From contig JBILGU010000016.1 in assembly GCA_044350805.1 (NCBI GenBank), positions 1-64,000 on the forward strand: a DNA stretch of 64,000 nucleotides, given 5' to 3'. Position 1 is the stretch's first letter. The number at the start of each line of letters is the position of its first letter. The translations under genes and the position numbers were made by a program. The stretch is from UBA6136 sp044350805. GTDB taxonomy: Bacteria > Pseudomonadota > Gammaproteobacteria > Methylococcales > Methylococcaceae. This document shows positions 34,320 through 43,840 of the stretch, in pieces. The notes under the pieces are model-generated. The model saw only the letters and a list, made by a program, of their open reading frames with translations. It made no database searches and was not told the origin of the DNA.

Positions 34320-36629
34320 ATGGACATCATTGATCGTATTGCCGATGAACTCGGCGTCAAGCCTTCCCAGGTTCTGGCAGCCGTCAAGCTTCTAGATGAA
34401 GGCGCGACCGTCCCCTTTATCGCTCGATATCGCAAAGAGGCCACCGGAAGTCTTGACGACACCCAACTGAGGCTTTTGGAGTCACGGCTGATTTACCTTC
34501 GTGAACTGGAAGCACGACGCGAGACGGTGCTGGCCAGCATTCGAGAGCAAGACAAACTCGCCCCTGAATTGGAATCGGCGATTCTGGCGGCAGAGACCAA
34601 GACCTTGCTGGAAGATCTTTACCTTCCCTACAAACCCAAACGTCGAACCAAGGCCCAAATAGCCCGCGAGGCAGGTCTTGAACCACTGGCCTTGAGCTTA
34701 CTCGCTGATCCGGCCTTGGATCCTTCGCAGGTGGCCGCGGGCTATCTCAACCCAGAGCACGCCATTCATGGGGTTCAGGATGCGCTGGATGGGGCCCGGC
34801 AGATCCTGATGGAGCAGTTTGCCGAGAATCCACAAACGGTGACGAGCCTTCGCGAGCGGATCTGGAGCGAGGGCATTCTTTCCGCCCGTGTGATTGGCGG
34901 GAAGGAAAATGAAGGGGCGAAGTTCAGGGATTATTTTGAATATGATGAACCACTGGCCAAGATTCCCTCCCACCGGGCGCTCGCCCTTTTTAGGGCGCGA
35001 AATGAAGATGTGATCGACCTCAACCTCTTGCCGGGCAAGGATCCCGAGTCTGCGCACGAGACTGCGAAGGGGCTGATGGGGCATGATCAGGGGATCGAAG
35101 CCAAGGGTCGACCTGCCGATGCCTGGCTGCAGGAGTGTGTCCACTTTTCTTGGAAGATCAAACTCTTCCCTAAAATTGATCTGGACCTCAAGCAACGACT
35201 TCGGGAAATGGCGGAGGAAGAGGCCATCCGGGTGTTCGCCAATAATCTCAAAGATCTGCTACTGGCCGCACCGGCCGGCCAGAGAGCCACTCTGGGCCTC
35301 GATCCTGGCCTTCGGACGGGGGTCAAGGTGGCGGTGATTGCCGGGACCGGGAAGCTTCTCGAGACCGCCACGATTTACCCGCATGTTCCCCGAAATGACT
35401 GGGACGGCGCACTCAAGACCTTGGCGGGTCTTGTGCAAAAACATGGAGTTGAGCTGTTGGCGATTGGCAACGGCACGGCCTCACGCGAGACCGATCAGTT
35501 AGCAGAAGCGCTCATTCGCCTGCACCCCGAGGTCCGGCTGACCAAGGTCGTGGTTTCGGAGGCAGGGGCTTCGGTCTATTCGGCATCAGAGCTTGCGGCC
35601 CATGAATTTCCGGCGCTGGACGTTTCTCTTCGCGGCGCCGTTTCCATTGCGCGGCGGCTTCAGGATCCTCTGGCAGAACTCGTCAAGATTGAACCCAAGG
35701 CCATCGGTGTTGGCCAGTATCAGCATGACGTCAACCAGACGCACCTGGCCAGAAGTCTGGATGCCGTCGTCGAAGATTGTGTGAATGCCGTGGGGGTCGA
35801 CGTCAATACCGCCTCCGTGTCGCTTTTAAGTTATATCTCAGGACTGAGTCGGTTACTGAGCCAGAACATCGTCGATTTTCGGGATCAAAACGGTCCCTTC
35901 CAGAGCCGTGATGAACTTTTGAAGGTACCGCGGTTTGGGGAGCGGACCTTTGAGCAGGCGGCGGGATTTCTCAGAGTCATGAATGGCAGTGACCCCTTGG
36001 ATGCCTCCGCCGTTCACCCGGAAACCTATCCTGTGGTCAATCGACTCATTGCCAAGACCGGTCAGGACATTCGGGGCCTTATTGGCAATGCGGCCTTGCT
36101 TCGGAGCGTCAATGCCGAAACCCTGACCGATGAACGCTTCGGGCTTCCGACGGTTCAAGACATCCTGCGAGAGCTTGAAAAGCCCGGGCGGGATCCACGT
36201 CCTGAATTCAAGACGGCGACTTTCCGTGAGGATGTTTCGGCCCTTCAGGATCTCAAGCCGGGTATGGTTCTCGAGGGCGTGGTTACGAATGTCGCAAATT
36301 TTGGCGCGTTCGTAGATGTCGGCGTGCATCAGGATGGTTTGGTGCATGTCTCCCACCTGGCCGACCAGTTTGTCAGTGATCCTCGGCAGGTCGTCAAGGC
36401 GGGCCAGGTCGTCAAGGTGCGCGTCCTGGAGATTGATCTTCCCAGAAAGCGGATCTCACTCAGCATGCGGTCGGATACGCCTTCCCAGGGCCAAAAGCCT
36501 CCGGTGGATGGACCCCGCAAGGAGCCGCAAGGTTCTGGTCATCCCAAGCCGCGCTCCAAGGAGCGGGCGCCTGCGCCGAAACCGCAGGGCGCCATGGCCG
36601 ATGCGTGGGCAAAGGCCGTTCGAAAATGA
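34320..36629 (+). CDS. tex: Tex family transcription accessory protein
   Basis: Cytoplasmic RNA-binding protein, 769 residues, the family's usual length. Order of domains: N-terminal Tex helical region (VPFIARYRKEATGSLDD), YqgF-like RNase H fold (LGLDPGLRTGVKVAV), helix-hairpin-helix region (VDVNTASVSLLSYISGL, FGERTFEQAAGFLR) and a C-terminal S1 domain (LKPGMVLEGVVTNVANFGAFVD, near residue 645). A basic low-complexity tail closes the protein. Tex influences transcription of virulence and stress genes in several bacteria; its exact role is unsettled. Confidence 0.95.
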   Translation: MDIIDRIADELGVKPSQVLAAVKLLDEGATVPFIARYRKEATGSLDDTQLRLLESRLIYLRELEARRETVLASIREQDKLAPELESAILAAETKTLLEDLYLPYKPKRRTKAQIAREAGLEPLALSLLADPALDPSQVAAGYLNPEHAIHGVQDALDGARQILMEQFAENPQTVTSLRERIWSEGILSARVIGGKENEGAKFRDYFEYDEPLAKIPSHRALALFRARNEDVIDLNLLPGKDPESAHETAKGLMGHDQGIEAKGRPADAWLQECVHFSWKIKLFPKIDLDLKQRLREMAEEEAIRVFANNLKDLLLAAPAGQRATLGLDPGLRTGVKVAVIAGTGKLLETATIYPHVPRNDWDGALKTLAGLVQKHGVELLAIGNGTASRETDQLAEALIRLHPEVRLTKVVVSEAGASVYSASELAAHEFPALDVSLRGAVSIARRLQDPLAELVKIEPKAIGVGQYQHDVNQTHLARSLDAVVEDCVNAVGVDVNTASVSLLSYISGLSRLLSQNIVDFRDQNGPFQSRDELLKVPRFGERTFEQAAGFLRVMNGSDPLDASAVHPETYPVVNRLIAKTGQDIRGLIGNAALLRSVNAETLTDERFGLPTVQDILRELEKPGRDPRPEFKTATFREDVSALQDLKPGMVLEGVVTNVANFGAFVDVGVHQDGLVHVSHLADQFVSDPRQVVKAGQVVKVRVLEIDLPRKRISLSMRSDTPSQGQKPPVDGPRKEPQGSGHPKPRSKERAPAPKPQGAMADAWAKAVRK

Positions 36630-36670
36630 GAAAATTTGTCCGGAACTAGTCCATAGGAAGCACTGCTGCC

Positions 36671-38539
36671 GTGAGCCAGACACATAAGCCTCAGAAGGGA
36701 TTGATGATTGCGGCGCTCGGCGTCGTTTTCGGGGATATCGGGACCAGCCCCCTGTATACCCTCAAGGAGTGTTTTGGTGGGGAACATGCCTTGTCGCCCA
36801 CTCCGGATAACGTTCTGGGTGTTGTTTCCCTGATCTTCTGGGCGGTTCTTATCGTGATCTCCCTCAAGTATGTCACCTTCATTATGCGGGCCGACAACAA
36901 GGGAGAGGGCGGCATCATGGCGCTGATGTCGCTGGTCGCGCAAAGGGTCCAGATCAGCCCCTCCCTGCAACGCATCCTGATGCTGCTCGGCTTGATTGGG
37001 GCGGCTCTTTTCTATGGGGATGGGGTCATTACGCCGGCGATTTCCGTTCTGAGTGCGGTGGAAGGGCTTGAAGTGCTCAAGCCTGAATTGCACGACTTTA
37101 TTTTGCCGATTGCCTTGAGCGTCCTGATTGTCTTGTTCCAGTCGCAACGGCACGGAACCAGCAAGGTCGGGGGACTCTTTGGGCCGGTCATGCTCGTCTG
37201 GTTTTTGTGCCTTGCCATTTTTGGGGTGAGCAGCATCCTTGAATCACCGGAGGTCATTGAGGCCACTAACCCGCTGCGCGCCATCCGGTTCTTTACTGAT
37301 AACGGCTGGCGGGGAACCTTGACCCTCGGCGCGGTGGTTCTGGCCGTCACGGGTGGGGAGGCGCTTTATGCCGACATGGGCCACTTCGGGCGAAAGCCGA
37401 TTCGAAAGGCCTGGTTCCTGATTGCGATGCCCGCGTTGCTGCTGAACTACTTTGGACAGGCAGCGCTTCTGATTCGGGATCCCTCGGCGGTCACAAATCC
37501 CTTCTATCTGAATGTCGGGCCGGCCTGGCTCTCCTTCATGATCATTCTCGCGACGCTTGCGACCGTCATTGCCTCCCAGGCCGTTATTTCGGGGGCGTTT
37601 TCGCTGACGGTTCAGGCCATTCAGCTCGGGTATTGTCCCAGGCTCTCAGTGAAATACACCTCAGAAGATGAGATGGGACAGGTCTTTGTTCCGGCCATCA
37701 ACCTCATGCTGATGCTCGGTGTGATCATCCTGATCGTGGGTCTCCAGTCCTCATCGGAATTGGCATCGGCTTATGGGATTGCCGTGACCGGGACAATGGC
37801 GATCGATACCGTATTGACGCTGGTGGTGGTGCTGTCGCTCTGGAAGTGGAACCCTGTCATCGTCCTTTTGGCCGGGTTGGGATTCCTTTCCGTGGATCTG
37901 GCCTTCTTTGGCGCCAATGTGCCGAAGATCCCGGATGGGGGTTGGTTCCCCGTCGTGATCGGTCTTGTGGTGTTCACCATCATGAGTACCTGGAAAATGG
38001 GGCGCAAACACCTTCAGGAACGGCTGCAAGAGCGGTCAATGCCGGTTGACGAGTTTCTGATTTCGCTGGAACAAAATCCACCCGTTCGGGTGGAGGGCAC
38101 GGCGGTCTATATGACCCTGAGTCCGCAGGGCATTCCCTTGTCGCTCCTTTTTAACCTGAGCCATAACAAGGCCTTGCACAAAACGGTCGTGATCATGAGT
38201 GTGTTGACCGAACCCACACCCAGGGTCAACCCTGAAAAGCGTCGAAAGATTCAGAAACTTGGGGAATCCCTGTTTCGGGTGACACTGCACTATGGCTTTG
38301 CAGAATCTCCCAATATCCCCAAGGCGCTTCGCTCCTGCAGCCGGGAGATCCACGTCGATCCGGCCTCGACTTACTTTTTCATGAGCCGAGAGACGCTGAT
38401 CGCAGGGGGAGAGTCTGGCTTGTCGCGATGGCGGGCCCGGCTCTTTATCACCATGGCCCGAAATGCAGGTTCGGCTGCACGCTACTTCCAGATCCCTGTC
38501 GAGCGGGTGATCGAACTGGGCACCCAGGTCACCCTCTGA
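36671..38539 (+). CDS. kup: Kup potassium transporter
   Basis: K+/H+ symporter of the KUP/HAK/KT family, 622 residues, 12 membrane segments and a C-terminal cytoplasmic domain. The family signature GVVFGDIGTSPLYTLKE is near residue 18, with GGEALYADMGHFGRKPIR further on. The start is GTG 36671, preceded by AGGAAG. It is the second K+ importer of the window after trkH and shares no operon with it. Confidence 0.95.
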   Translation: MSQTHKPQKGLMIAALGVVFGDIGTSPLYTLKECFGGEHALSPTPDNVLGVVSLIFWAVLIVISLKYVTFIMRADNKGEGGIMALMSLVAQRVQISPSLQRILMLLGLIGAALFYGDGVITPAISVLSAVEGLEVLKPELHDFILPIALSVLIVLFQSQRHGTSKVGGLFGPVMLVWFLCLAIFGVSSILESPEVIEATNPLRAIRFFTDNGWRGTLTLGAVVLAVTGGEALYADMGHFGRKPIRKAWFLIAMPALLLNYFGQAALLIRDPSAVTNPFYLNVGPAWLSFMIILATLATVIASQAVISGAFSLTVQAIQLGYCPRLSVKYTSEDEMGQVFVPAINLMLMLGVIILIVGLQSSSELASAYGIAVTGTMAIDTVLTLVVVLSLWKWNPVIVLLAGLGFLSVDLAFFGANVPKIPDGGWFPVVIGLVVFTIMSTWKMGRKHLQERLQERSMPVDEFLISLEQNPPVRVEGTAVYMTLSPQGIPLSLLFNLSHNKALHKTVVIMSVLTEPTPRVNPEKRRKIQKLGESLFRVTLHYGFAESPNIPKALRSCSREIHVDPASTYFFMSRETLIAGGESGLSRWRARLFITMARNAGSAARYFQIPVERVIELGTQVTL

Positions 38540-38548
38540 GTTTTTGAT

Positions 38549-39565
38549 CTATCGATCGCGCCCAAGCGGCATGGGGCGAGAAAAACGATCGAGGGTGGGC
38601 GCCACAAAATTCATGACCAGAACGGCAAACGCCAGACCGTCCGGGTAGCCGCCAAAGCGTCGTATCAGAATGACCCAAAGTCCGATTCCCGCGGCGTAAA
38701 GCCATCGCCCCCGAGGGGTTGCGGCGGCTGAAACCGGGTCAGTGGCAATAAAAAAAGCGCCCAGCATGGTGGAACCAAGGAAGATCGTTGGCCACGCCGA
38801 CGCGCTCTCGGGGTCAGAAACGGCATCGATCAGGAGAATGCCCAAGACTATGGCCCCGAGAAAGCCCAAAGGAATGCGAAGGTCGAGCGTTTTCCTGAGC
38901 GCCAACCAAACACCGCCCAAAAGATAGGCCGCGTTCAAAAGAATCCAACCCCAGACGGGTGTTGAATCGCTGAAGGTCACCCGCCCGAGATCCTTCCAGC
39001 CCTCATGGATCAGATTCAGGGGAGTGGCCCGGGTGATGGCATCTGAAACGGAAGTTCCCCCGCCAAAAAGAGCGGTGAGGGCATTGCCAAAGCTCAAGGC
39101 GCCTGCCGGGAGCTCATATCGCATGCCCGGCCACAACGTCATCCATCGCGGGAAGGCGAGTATCAGGAGGGCAAAGCCCAGCATGGCCGGATTGAAGGGA
39201 TTTTGCCCCAGTCCCCCATAGACATGCTTTCCGATCAGGATCCCGAGGGCCGCCCCAATCAGGACCAGCCACCAGGGGGAGAAGGGAGGAACCGAGAGCG
39301 CCAGAAGCGTTCCTGTGAGGACCGCGCTCAGGTCTTTCAGCGTCTCAGACGCGGGCCTTTTTCGGACGGAGAGGGCGAGCGCCTCAGCTGCCAGAGCCCC
39401 CAAGATGCCCAGGCTGATCTGGAAGAGAACGGCGCTGCCATACAAAAATGTCAGGACGAGGATGCCAGGCACAAGCGCCAGAAGGACATCCTTCATCACC
39501 TCCGGAACCGTTCGCTCCGGACGAATGAAAGGTCCACGCTGGGGGGGGAGAAACGCCTGACTCAA
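38549..39565 (-). CDS. rnfD: RnfD-like electron transport complex subunit
   Basis: Membrane flavoprotein subunit of Rnf-type ferredoxin:NAD oxidoreductases, related to NqrB, 338 residues with about nine membrane segments. GQNPFNPAMLGFALL and ATDPVSAAATPRGRWLY are family stretches, and TRATPLN near residue 187 fits the [ST]-x-A-T covalent FMN site. The start is TTG 39565; the next ATG (39496) would remove the conserved RPERTVPEVM segment. No rnfA, B, C, G or E lies beside it, so it is a solitary copy here. A run of eight C covers codons 6-9. It faces kup tail to tail. Confidence 0.85.
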   Translation of the reverse strand: MSQAFLPPQRGPFIRPERTVPEVMKDVLLALVPGILVLTFLYGSAVLFQISLGILGALAAEALALSVRKRPASETLKDLSAVLTGTLLALSVPPFSPWWLVLIGAALGILIGKHVYGGLGQNPFNPAMLGFALLILAFPRWMTLWPGMRYELPAGALSFGNALTALFGGGTSVSDAITRATPLNLIHEGWKDLGRVTFSDSTPVWGWILLNAAYLLGGVWLALRKTLDLRIPLGFLGAIVLGILLIDAVSDPESASAWPTIFLGSTMLGAFFIATDPVSAAATPRGRWLYAAGIGLWVILIRRFGGYPDGLAFAVLVMNFVAPTLDRFSRPMPLGRDR

Positions 39566-39595
39566 CGGGAAGGACTGTGCGGGGAAGCGGCGCGC

Positions 39596-39778
39596 TTAGA
39601 GTCCGCCTTCATTGTCCTTGAAATACTGCACCATTTCCTGAACCAGCTTCCAGGCCGCAAACAACATCACGCCGTAGATGGCCCATTCTTCAATCGACAC
39701 GTGCGCATGGTCCTGATCCAGAATGGACATTCCCAGCGCCCCGATAATGACGAGGGCGGCATAATTCAACATGGCCAT
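39596..39778 (-). CDS. Small two-span membrane protein
   Basis: Protein of 60 residues with two hydrophobic segments (about residues 3-20 and 31-48) joined by an acidic, His-containing loop (DQDHAHVSIEEW). ATG 39778 is preceded by AGGAGA. I recognise no family. It ends 30 bases before rnfD on the same strand and may be co-transcribed with it. Confidence 0.6.
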   Translation of the reverse strand: MAMLNYAALVIIGALGMSILDQDHAHVSIEEWAIYGVMLFAAWKLVQEMVQYFKDNEGGL

Positions 39779-39864
39779 GGTAAGTCTGTCTCCTAATGTG
39801 GGGTGATGCGACCCTTTTACGAGGGGTTCCATTCTTTCGACAACAAAAGCGACTGAAAGTTAGC

Positions 39865-41634
39865 TTACTCGGTTGCGCTTGTGGCTTCGTGGTTTAAGGC
39901 CGGTGTCCAGATCCAGTGCCCCTGTGCGCCCAACTCCAGACGCGCCCCCGGGGAATCCTGGGCATCCAGGGTCTGCTCGAATCGGACCACGGTAATGCCG
40001 CGGCTCTCAAGACACGCAATGACGTGTTTTAACACCGCAGGCTCCAATGCGCTTCCAAGTCGTTCCATCAGGACAAAAATGGGTTCGGACAGAAGCACTC
40101 GGGCAATGACGATCAGTTGTTGTTCTGCCAGTGATAATTCACTCTGCCAGTCGTGAATCGTATCACTGTCTTCAATTCGATCCATGAGGTCATTCAAACC
40201 AATCTCTTTGAGGACGCCATGGATTTGTGATTCGGGCGTGTCGAACGCGGCCAGGATGGGCGCTTCGACTTCGCCAATCGCCTCCGGATAGGGTCTGACA
40301 AAGAGTTCACGCAGAGAGCAGGTGGGAAGGTAGGGCCGCTCAGTCACGAACAGGCACATATTGAGGGGAGGGCGCCGGACCCGCCCGGAATTCACCAGCG
40401 GCCAGACGCCGGCGATGGCGCGAAGGAGGGCCGAGGGGGCGGAGGCCTCATTCGAATACACCAGGGTCCTTTGCCCTTTGGAGAAGGTGACGTTGAGGTC
40501 TTCGACCACGTTGTGATGATTATTGGCGGCTGCAAGCGTCAGGTGTTCAATCTGGATACCGTCCAACTGATCCCAGTCCTTGATCGTTTCCTCCTTGATC
40601 TCGGTGATCCGCTTCCTTTCAGACAGCACACTCTGGGTCATGCCAGAGAGGCGCTTGATGATCGCGACAAACGATGAGATGGACTGGAATTGGGTGATGA
40701 TCAGAGAGAAAGCGCCCATCAGCTGAGTGAAGGCCACGGCCGATTGGCTGATGACACCGAATTCAACATCCCCGTCGATAAACAAAGGCGCAACAATCAG
40801 GGCAGGGATCAGCTGGATCATCCAGTTGTAGCCTGTCGTGAAGAATCCGACATTCCGATTTACCTGAATGATTTCGGTGAAGTTTGAGGCCAGGTCGGCA
40901 AGCCGATCCCAGGTTCTGCCTACCCAGAGATCTTTGCGCCGGGCGAGGGTAATGAGGTCACCGTTTTCACGCAGATGTATCAGGGATGCCCGGAACGCGG
41001 CCTCCTTGTCGAGTTGATTGTAGTTGAGCTTGATGAGGGGCCTGCCGAGATGGATAGTCAGCCACGTTCCAATGAGGGCATAGCCAATGGACACCCCGAA
41101 AAGGAGCGGACTGATCGAGATGAGAACCCCGGAAAAAGCGATCACTGTCAGGAGCGCGTTCGACAGCATCAGAATGAAGGAGATGGTCGTTGTCGTGAAG
41201 TTTCGGACATCTTCGGCAATCCGTTGGTCAGGATTTTCGACGCTGCCGGTCTGTTCGAGCCGAAGAAAAACCTGATGGTCGGCATAGAGCTCAAAGAGGC
41301 GCCAGGTCATCCATTTGCGCCATAGGAGCCCCATGGATTCCTCGCAAAACCGGGACATCACCGAAGCAAAGGTCAAAAGAGCAAACACACCAATCAGCCG
41401 GAGGGCCTCTTTCGTAAAACCGGCACGATCATGATCGGCAATGGCGGTCATGAAATCACGTCCGACATAACTGTTGATGACGTTGAGTCCGTTGATGGCC
41501 AGCATCAGGGTGACCAGTCCGATGATCAGGAGACGGGCCCGTGCGCCCATTCGGGGATCCACGGCCACGTGACGAATCATGATTCGGAGGTGACCGATGG
41601 CTTCACGAAGTTCAGTGATAGAGGCGTGAGTCAT
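39865..41634 (-). CDS. ABC transporter-like membrane protein with decayed ATPase domain
   Basis: Fused permease-ATPase of the SbmA/BacA-related ABC_membrane_2 group (YddA type), 589 residues. The membrane domain, about residues 30-330, looks intact with the family stretch ENPDQRIAEDVRNF. The C-terminal ATPase fold is recognisable by LLRAIAGVWP and LSLAEQQ, but the catalytic motifs are lost. Walker A reads YSNEASAPSA (393-402) instead of GxSGxGKSS, the signature LSLGEQQ has Ala for Gly, Walker B LDEATSALD reads MERLGSALE (523-531), and the H-loop His is missing (VVRFEQ, 549-554). The frame is open throughout, so this is not a simple pseudogene. It may work as a proton-driven permease like SbmA or BacA, or may have no transport role. 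Confidence 0.82.
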   Translation of the reverse strand: MTHASITELREAIGHLRIMIRHVAVDPRMGARARLLIIGLVTLMLAINGLNVINSYVGRDFMTAIADHDRAGFTKEALRLIGVFALLTFASVMSRFCEESMGLLWRKWMTWRLFELYADHQVFLRLEQTGSVENPDQRIAEDVRNFTTTTISFILMLSNALLTVIAFSGVLISISPLLFGVSIGYALIGTWLTIHLGRPLIKLNYNQLDKEAAFRASLIHLRENGDLITLARRKDLWVGRTWDRLADLASNFTEIIQVNRNVGFFTTGYNWMIQLIPALIVAPLFIDGDVEFGVISQSAVAFTQLMGAFSLIITQFQSISSFVAIIKRLSGMTQSVLSERKRITEIKEETIKDWDQLDGIQIEHLTLAAANNHHNVVEDLNVTFSKGQRTLVYSNEASAPSALLRAIAGVWPLVNSGRVRRPPLNMCLFVTERPYLPTCSLRELFVRPYPEAIGEVEAPILAAFDTPESQIHGVLKEIGLNDLMDRIEDSDTIHDWQSELSLAEQQLIVIARVLLSEPIFVLMERLGSALEPAVLKHVIACLESRGITVVRFEQTLDAQDSPGARLELGAQGHWIWTPALNHEATSATE

Positions 41635-41798
41635 GGCTTCCGGATCCTCTGGTGTGCCGTTTTGGGCAGATTTGGAACCCTATCTTCAGTCCAGAGGAAG
41701 ACTTTTGCAATCACTCATAAGGGGGGGACCTCCCATCCGGATATTCACGAGGGGGAAATTCGCGATAATGGAGTCCCCCCTTTGAAAGAGATCTCGCC

Positions 41799-43073
41799 TT
41801 GGATGCCTTTTTTGCCAGCATTCCGCCCCTGCTTCGGGCGCTAGGCCTGACCCTTGGAATGGGGTTGCTGCTCGGATTGGGCCTTCGGGAATATTACCTT
41901 TCGCGTCCGCCCACGATGCGCGTGGGGTCAACCCGAACCGTCATGCTGGCTTCCATCGCCGGCTTTGCGCTCTGGGCGCTTGAACCTCGAGGCGTGGCCT
42001 ACGCTTTGGGCATTTTGATTCTGGGGGGCTGGATGGCACTTTTTTACCAGCAAAAGCTGGCCCGTCAGGGGGCTGGAGTGCTGGGGATGCTGTTCATCCT
42101 TCTGGGCTATGTCCTCGGTTCTTTGACGCAGGAGGCGCCCTCTTGGTTGGTTGTAGCGATCGGGATTTCCGCCCTGTTTGTCCTTAATTCGCGCGACAAA
42201 CTGGTTTATCTGACCGAGCACATGGCCAGTCAGGAAGTCATTACGGTGGCGAAATTTCTGGTGCTTTCCGGAGTGATCCTTCCCTTGACCCCAGGGGATC
42301 CGATTTCAGAGGTGTTGCCGGTCTCGGCGCATGAAACCTGGCTGGCAGTCGTCGTGATCAGCAGCATTTCCTATGTCAGTTATCTGGCCCAGACCTATTT
42401 TTTCAAGGGGAAAGGCATCTTGCTGACGGGTGCCATTGGAGGACTTTATTCGAGTACGGCAACGAGTCTTGTGATTGCCCGGCAATCAAGCCATGCCGAA
42501 ACCGACTCGCGATCTTATGCGGCGGCCATCCTCTTGGCGACGGGAATGATGTACCTCAGGCTCCTGATGCTGGTCGCGATCTTCGACCTTGAGATCGGTA
42601 TCATTCTTGGGCCTTCTTGTCTGGTGTTTTTCGCCCTGCTCATTGGCGTTGCCATCTGGATTAACCGACGACCTGAAAATGCAGTCTTCGGAGCGCCCCA
42701 TATGGGGGGACGGAGCAATCCTCTGGAGTTCGATGCGGCCGCCCTTTTTGCCGTTTCCTTTCTCGTGATTACGGCGTTAACGCACTATCTTCTGGGGGCC
42801 TTTCCAACCCATGGTCTTCAAGATATGGCCCTGATCTCGGGCTTGACGGATATTGATCCCTTTGTGATGGCGGTGGTCAACGGCCACCTCGAAAAGCCCA
42901 AGACTGTCCTGGCTGCCGCCATTTTATTGGCTGCGGGCAGCAACGGGATCATGAAGGGAATATATGTGGCCGTACTGGGTTCCCAGACGACACGCCGGAT
43001 CGCCCCAGGCGTCCTTTTGCTGACGGCGGTCTGCACGTTGGGTCTCGCGTTCGGGCTATTGCCAAAATCCTGA
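41799..43073 (+). CDS. DUF4010/MgtC-like membrane protein
   Basis: Integral membrane protein of 424 residues with about 11-13 hydrophobic segments. The first ~130 residues resemble the MgtC/SapB N-terminal domain (GLLLGLGLREY, RVGSTRTVMLASIAGF), and the rest matches DUF4010, with GLYSSTATSLVIARQS and SGLTDIDPFVMAV. Function is unknown; a transport role is likely from topology. The start is TTG 41799 after GAAAGAG. The region before it can form a 10-bp long-range stem (41719-41729 with 41773-41782). Confidence 0.75.
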   Translation: MDAFFASIPPLLRALGLTLGMGLLLGLGLREYYLSRPPTMRVGSTRTVMLASIAGFALWALEPRGVAYALGILILGGWMALFYQQKLARQGAGVLGMLFILLGYVLGSLTQEAPSWLVVAIGISALFVLNSRDKLVYLTEHMASQEVITVAKFLVLSGVILPLTPGDPISEVLPVSAHETWLAVVVISSISYVSYLAQTYFFKGKGILLTGAIGGLYSSTATSLVIARQSSHAETDSRSYAAAILLATGMMYLRLLMLVAIFDLEIGIILGPSCLVFFALLIGVAIWINRRPENAVFGAPHMGGRSNPLEFDAAALFAVSFLVITALTHYLLGAFPTHGLQDMALISGLTDIDPFVMAVVNGHLEKPKTVLAAAILLAAGSNGIMKGIYVAVLGSQTTRRIAPGVLLLTAVCTLGLAFGLLPKS

Positions 43074-43155
43074 GTGCGCCTCCACAGGTTCGGATGGCTC
43101 GCCCTTTGGAGTCAGGATTGCCCGAGCCGCCTTGGCCCGGACAATCCACAAGGCC

Positions 43156-43797
43156 CTAGTGCTGCATCCCTTGCATGCTGCCATCGGGGCCTGGCGCTCC
43201 TGGCGCACCGCCCCCTGACATGTCGTGGCCGCCGTGCCCGCCCCGGCTCACGCCGCCTGCGCTCTGTCCCGCGCCCGAGCCACCGCCTCCTGCACCCGCA
43301 CTGACGCCCTGGCGCTGCCGAAGACCAATCGCACCCCCTGAGGCTTTGGCGATGTTTTCCTCGGTCAGCCCACCGAGTGCGAGGGCGGCATCGACGACCA
43401 GGCTGGTGATATCCGTAATATCCATGCGATCGGCCAGGGGACTGGTGACGACGGCGCGGACGACCTGATTCACCCCGCCAGGTGGCGGCGTAAACACTAG
43501 GAGAATGGGATAGGAGGTCCCGGCGGGAACCTTGACGGCAAAGTGGCTGCTCTGACCCTCCAGGTGTTGGGTCAGGATGATTCGGTCGCTCTTATCCTTG
43601 ACGTCCAGCTTGCCGGTTGTCAGGGGACCATGAATATCGGAGATATTGCCTTCGATGAAGGCCTCTGAACTCATCTGGGCGTTTGATTTTGATCCGCTGT
43701 CGCATCCTGACAGGCTGGCGCTCAGCACCAGCGAGAGGGCAAGCAGAGCGGTTTTCTGACGTGAGGTTTGTAAGGTTTTGATGATGGGGATTGTCAT
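43156..43797 (-). CDS. Lipoprotein with Gly/His/Met-rich tail
   Basis: Exported lipoprotein of 213 residues with lipobox LSGC at 29-32. The middle part (about 45-150) looks like a compact beta domain (AFIEGNISDIHGPL, VPAGTSYPILLVFTPPPGG). The last 50 residues are low-complexity, rich in Gly and Ser with HGGHDMSGGG and ending MQGMQH, which could bind a metal such as copper; that is inference. I recognise no family. Its 5' side holds a large nested inverted repeat, and across that region lies a membrane cytochrome c gene. Confidence 0.7.
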   Translation of the reverse strand: MTIPIIKTLQTSRQKTALLALSLVLSASLSGCDSGSKSNAQMSSEAFIEGNISDIHGPLTTGKLDVKDKSDRIILTQHLEGQSSHFAVKVPAGTSYPILLVFTPPPGGVNQVVRAVVTSPLADRMDITDITSLVVDAALALGGLTEENIAKASGGAIGLRQRQGVSAGAGGGGSGAGQSAGGVSRGGHGGHDMSGGGAPGAPGPDGSMQGMQH

Positions 43798-43840
43798 GGC
43801 GTTGCAACCGAAATATGGAACACTGAAACTGAAGGCAGGG

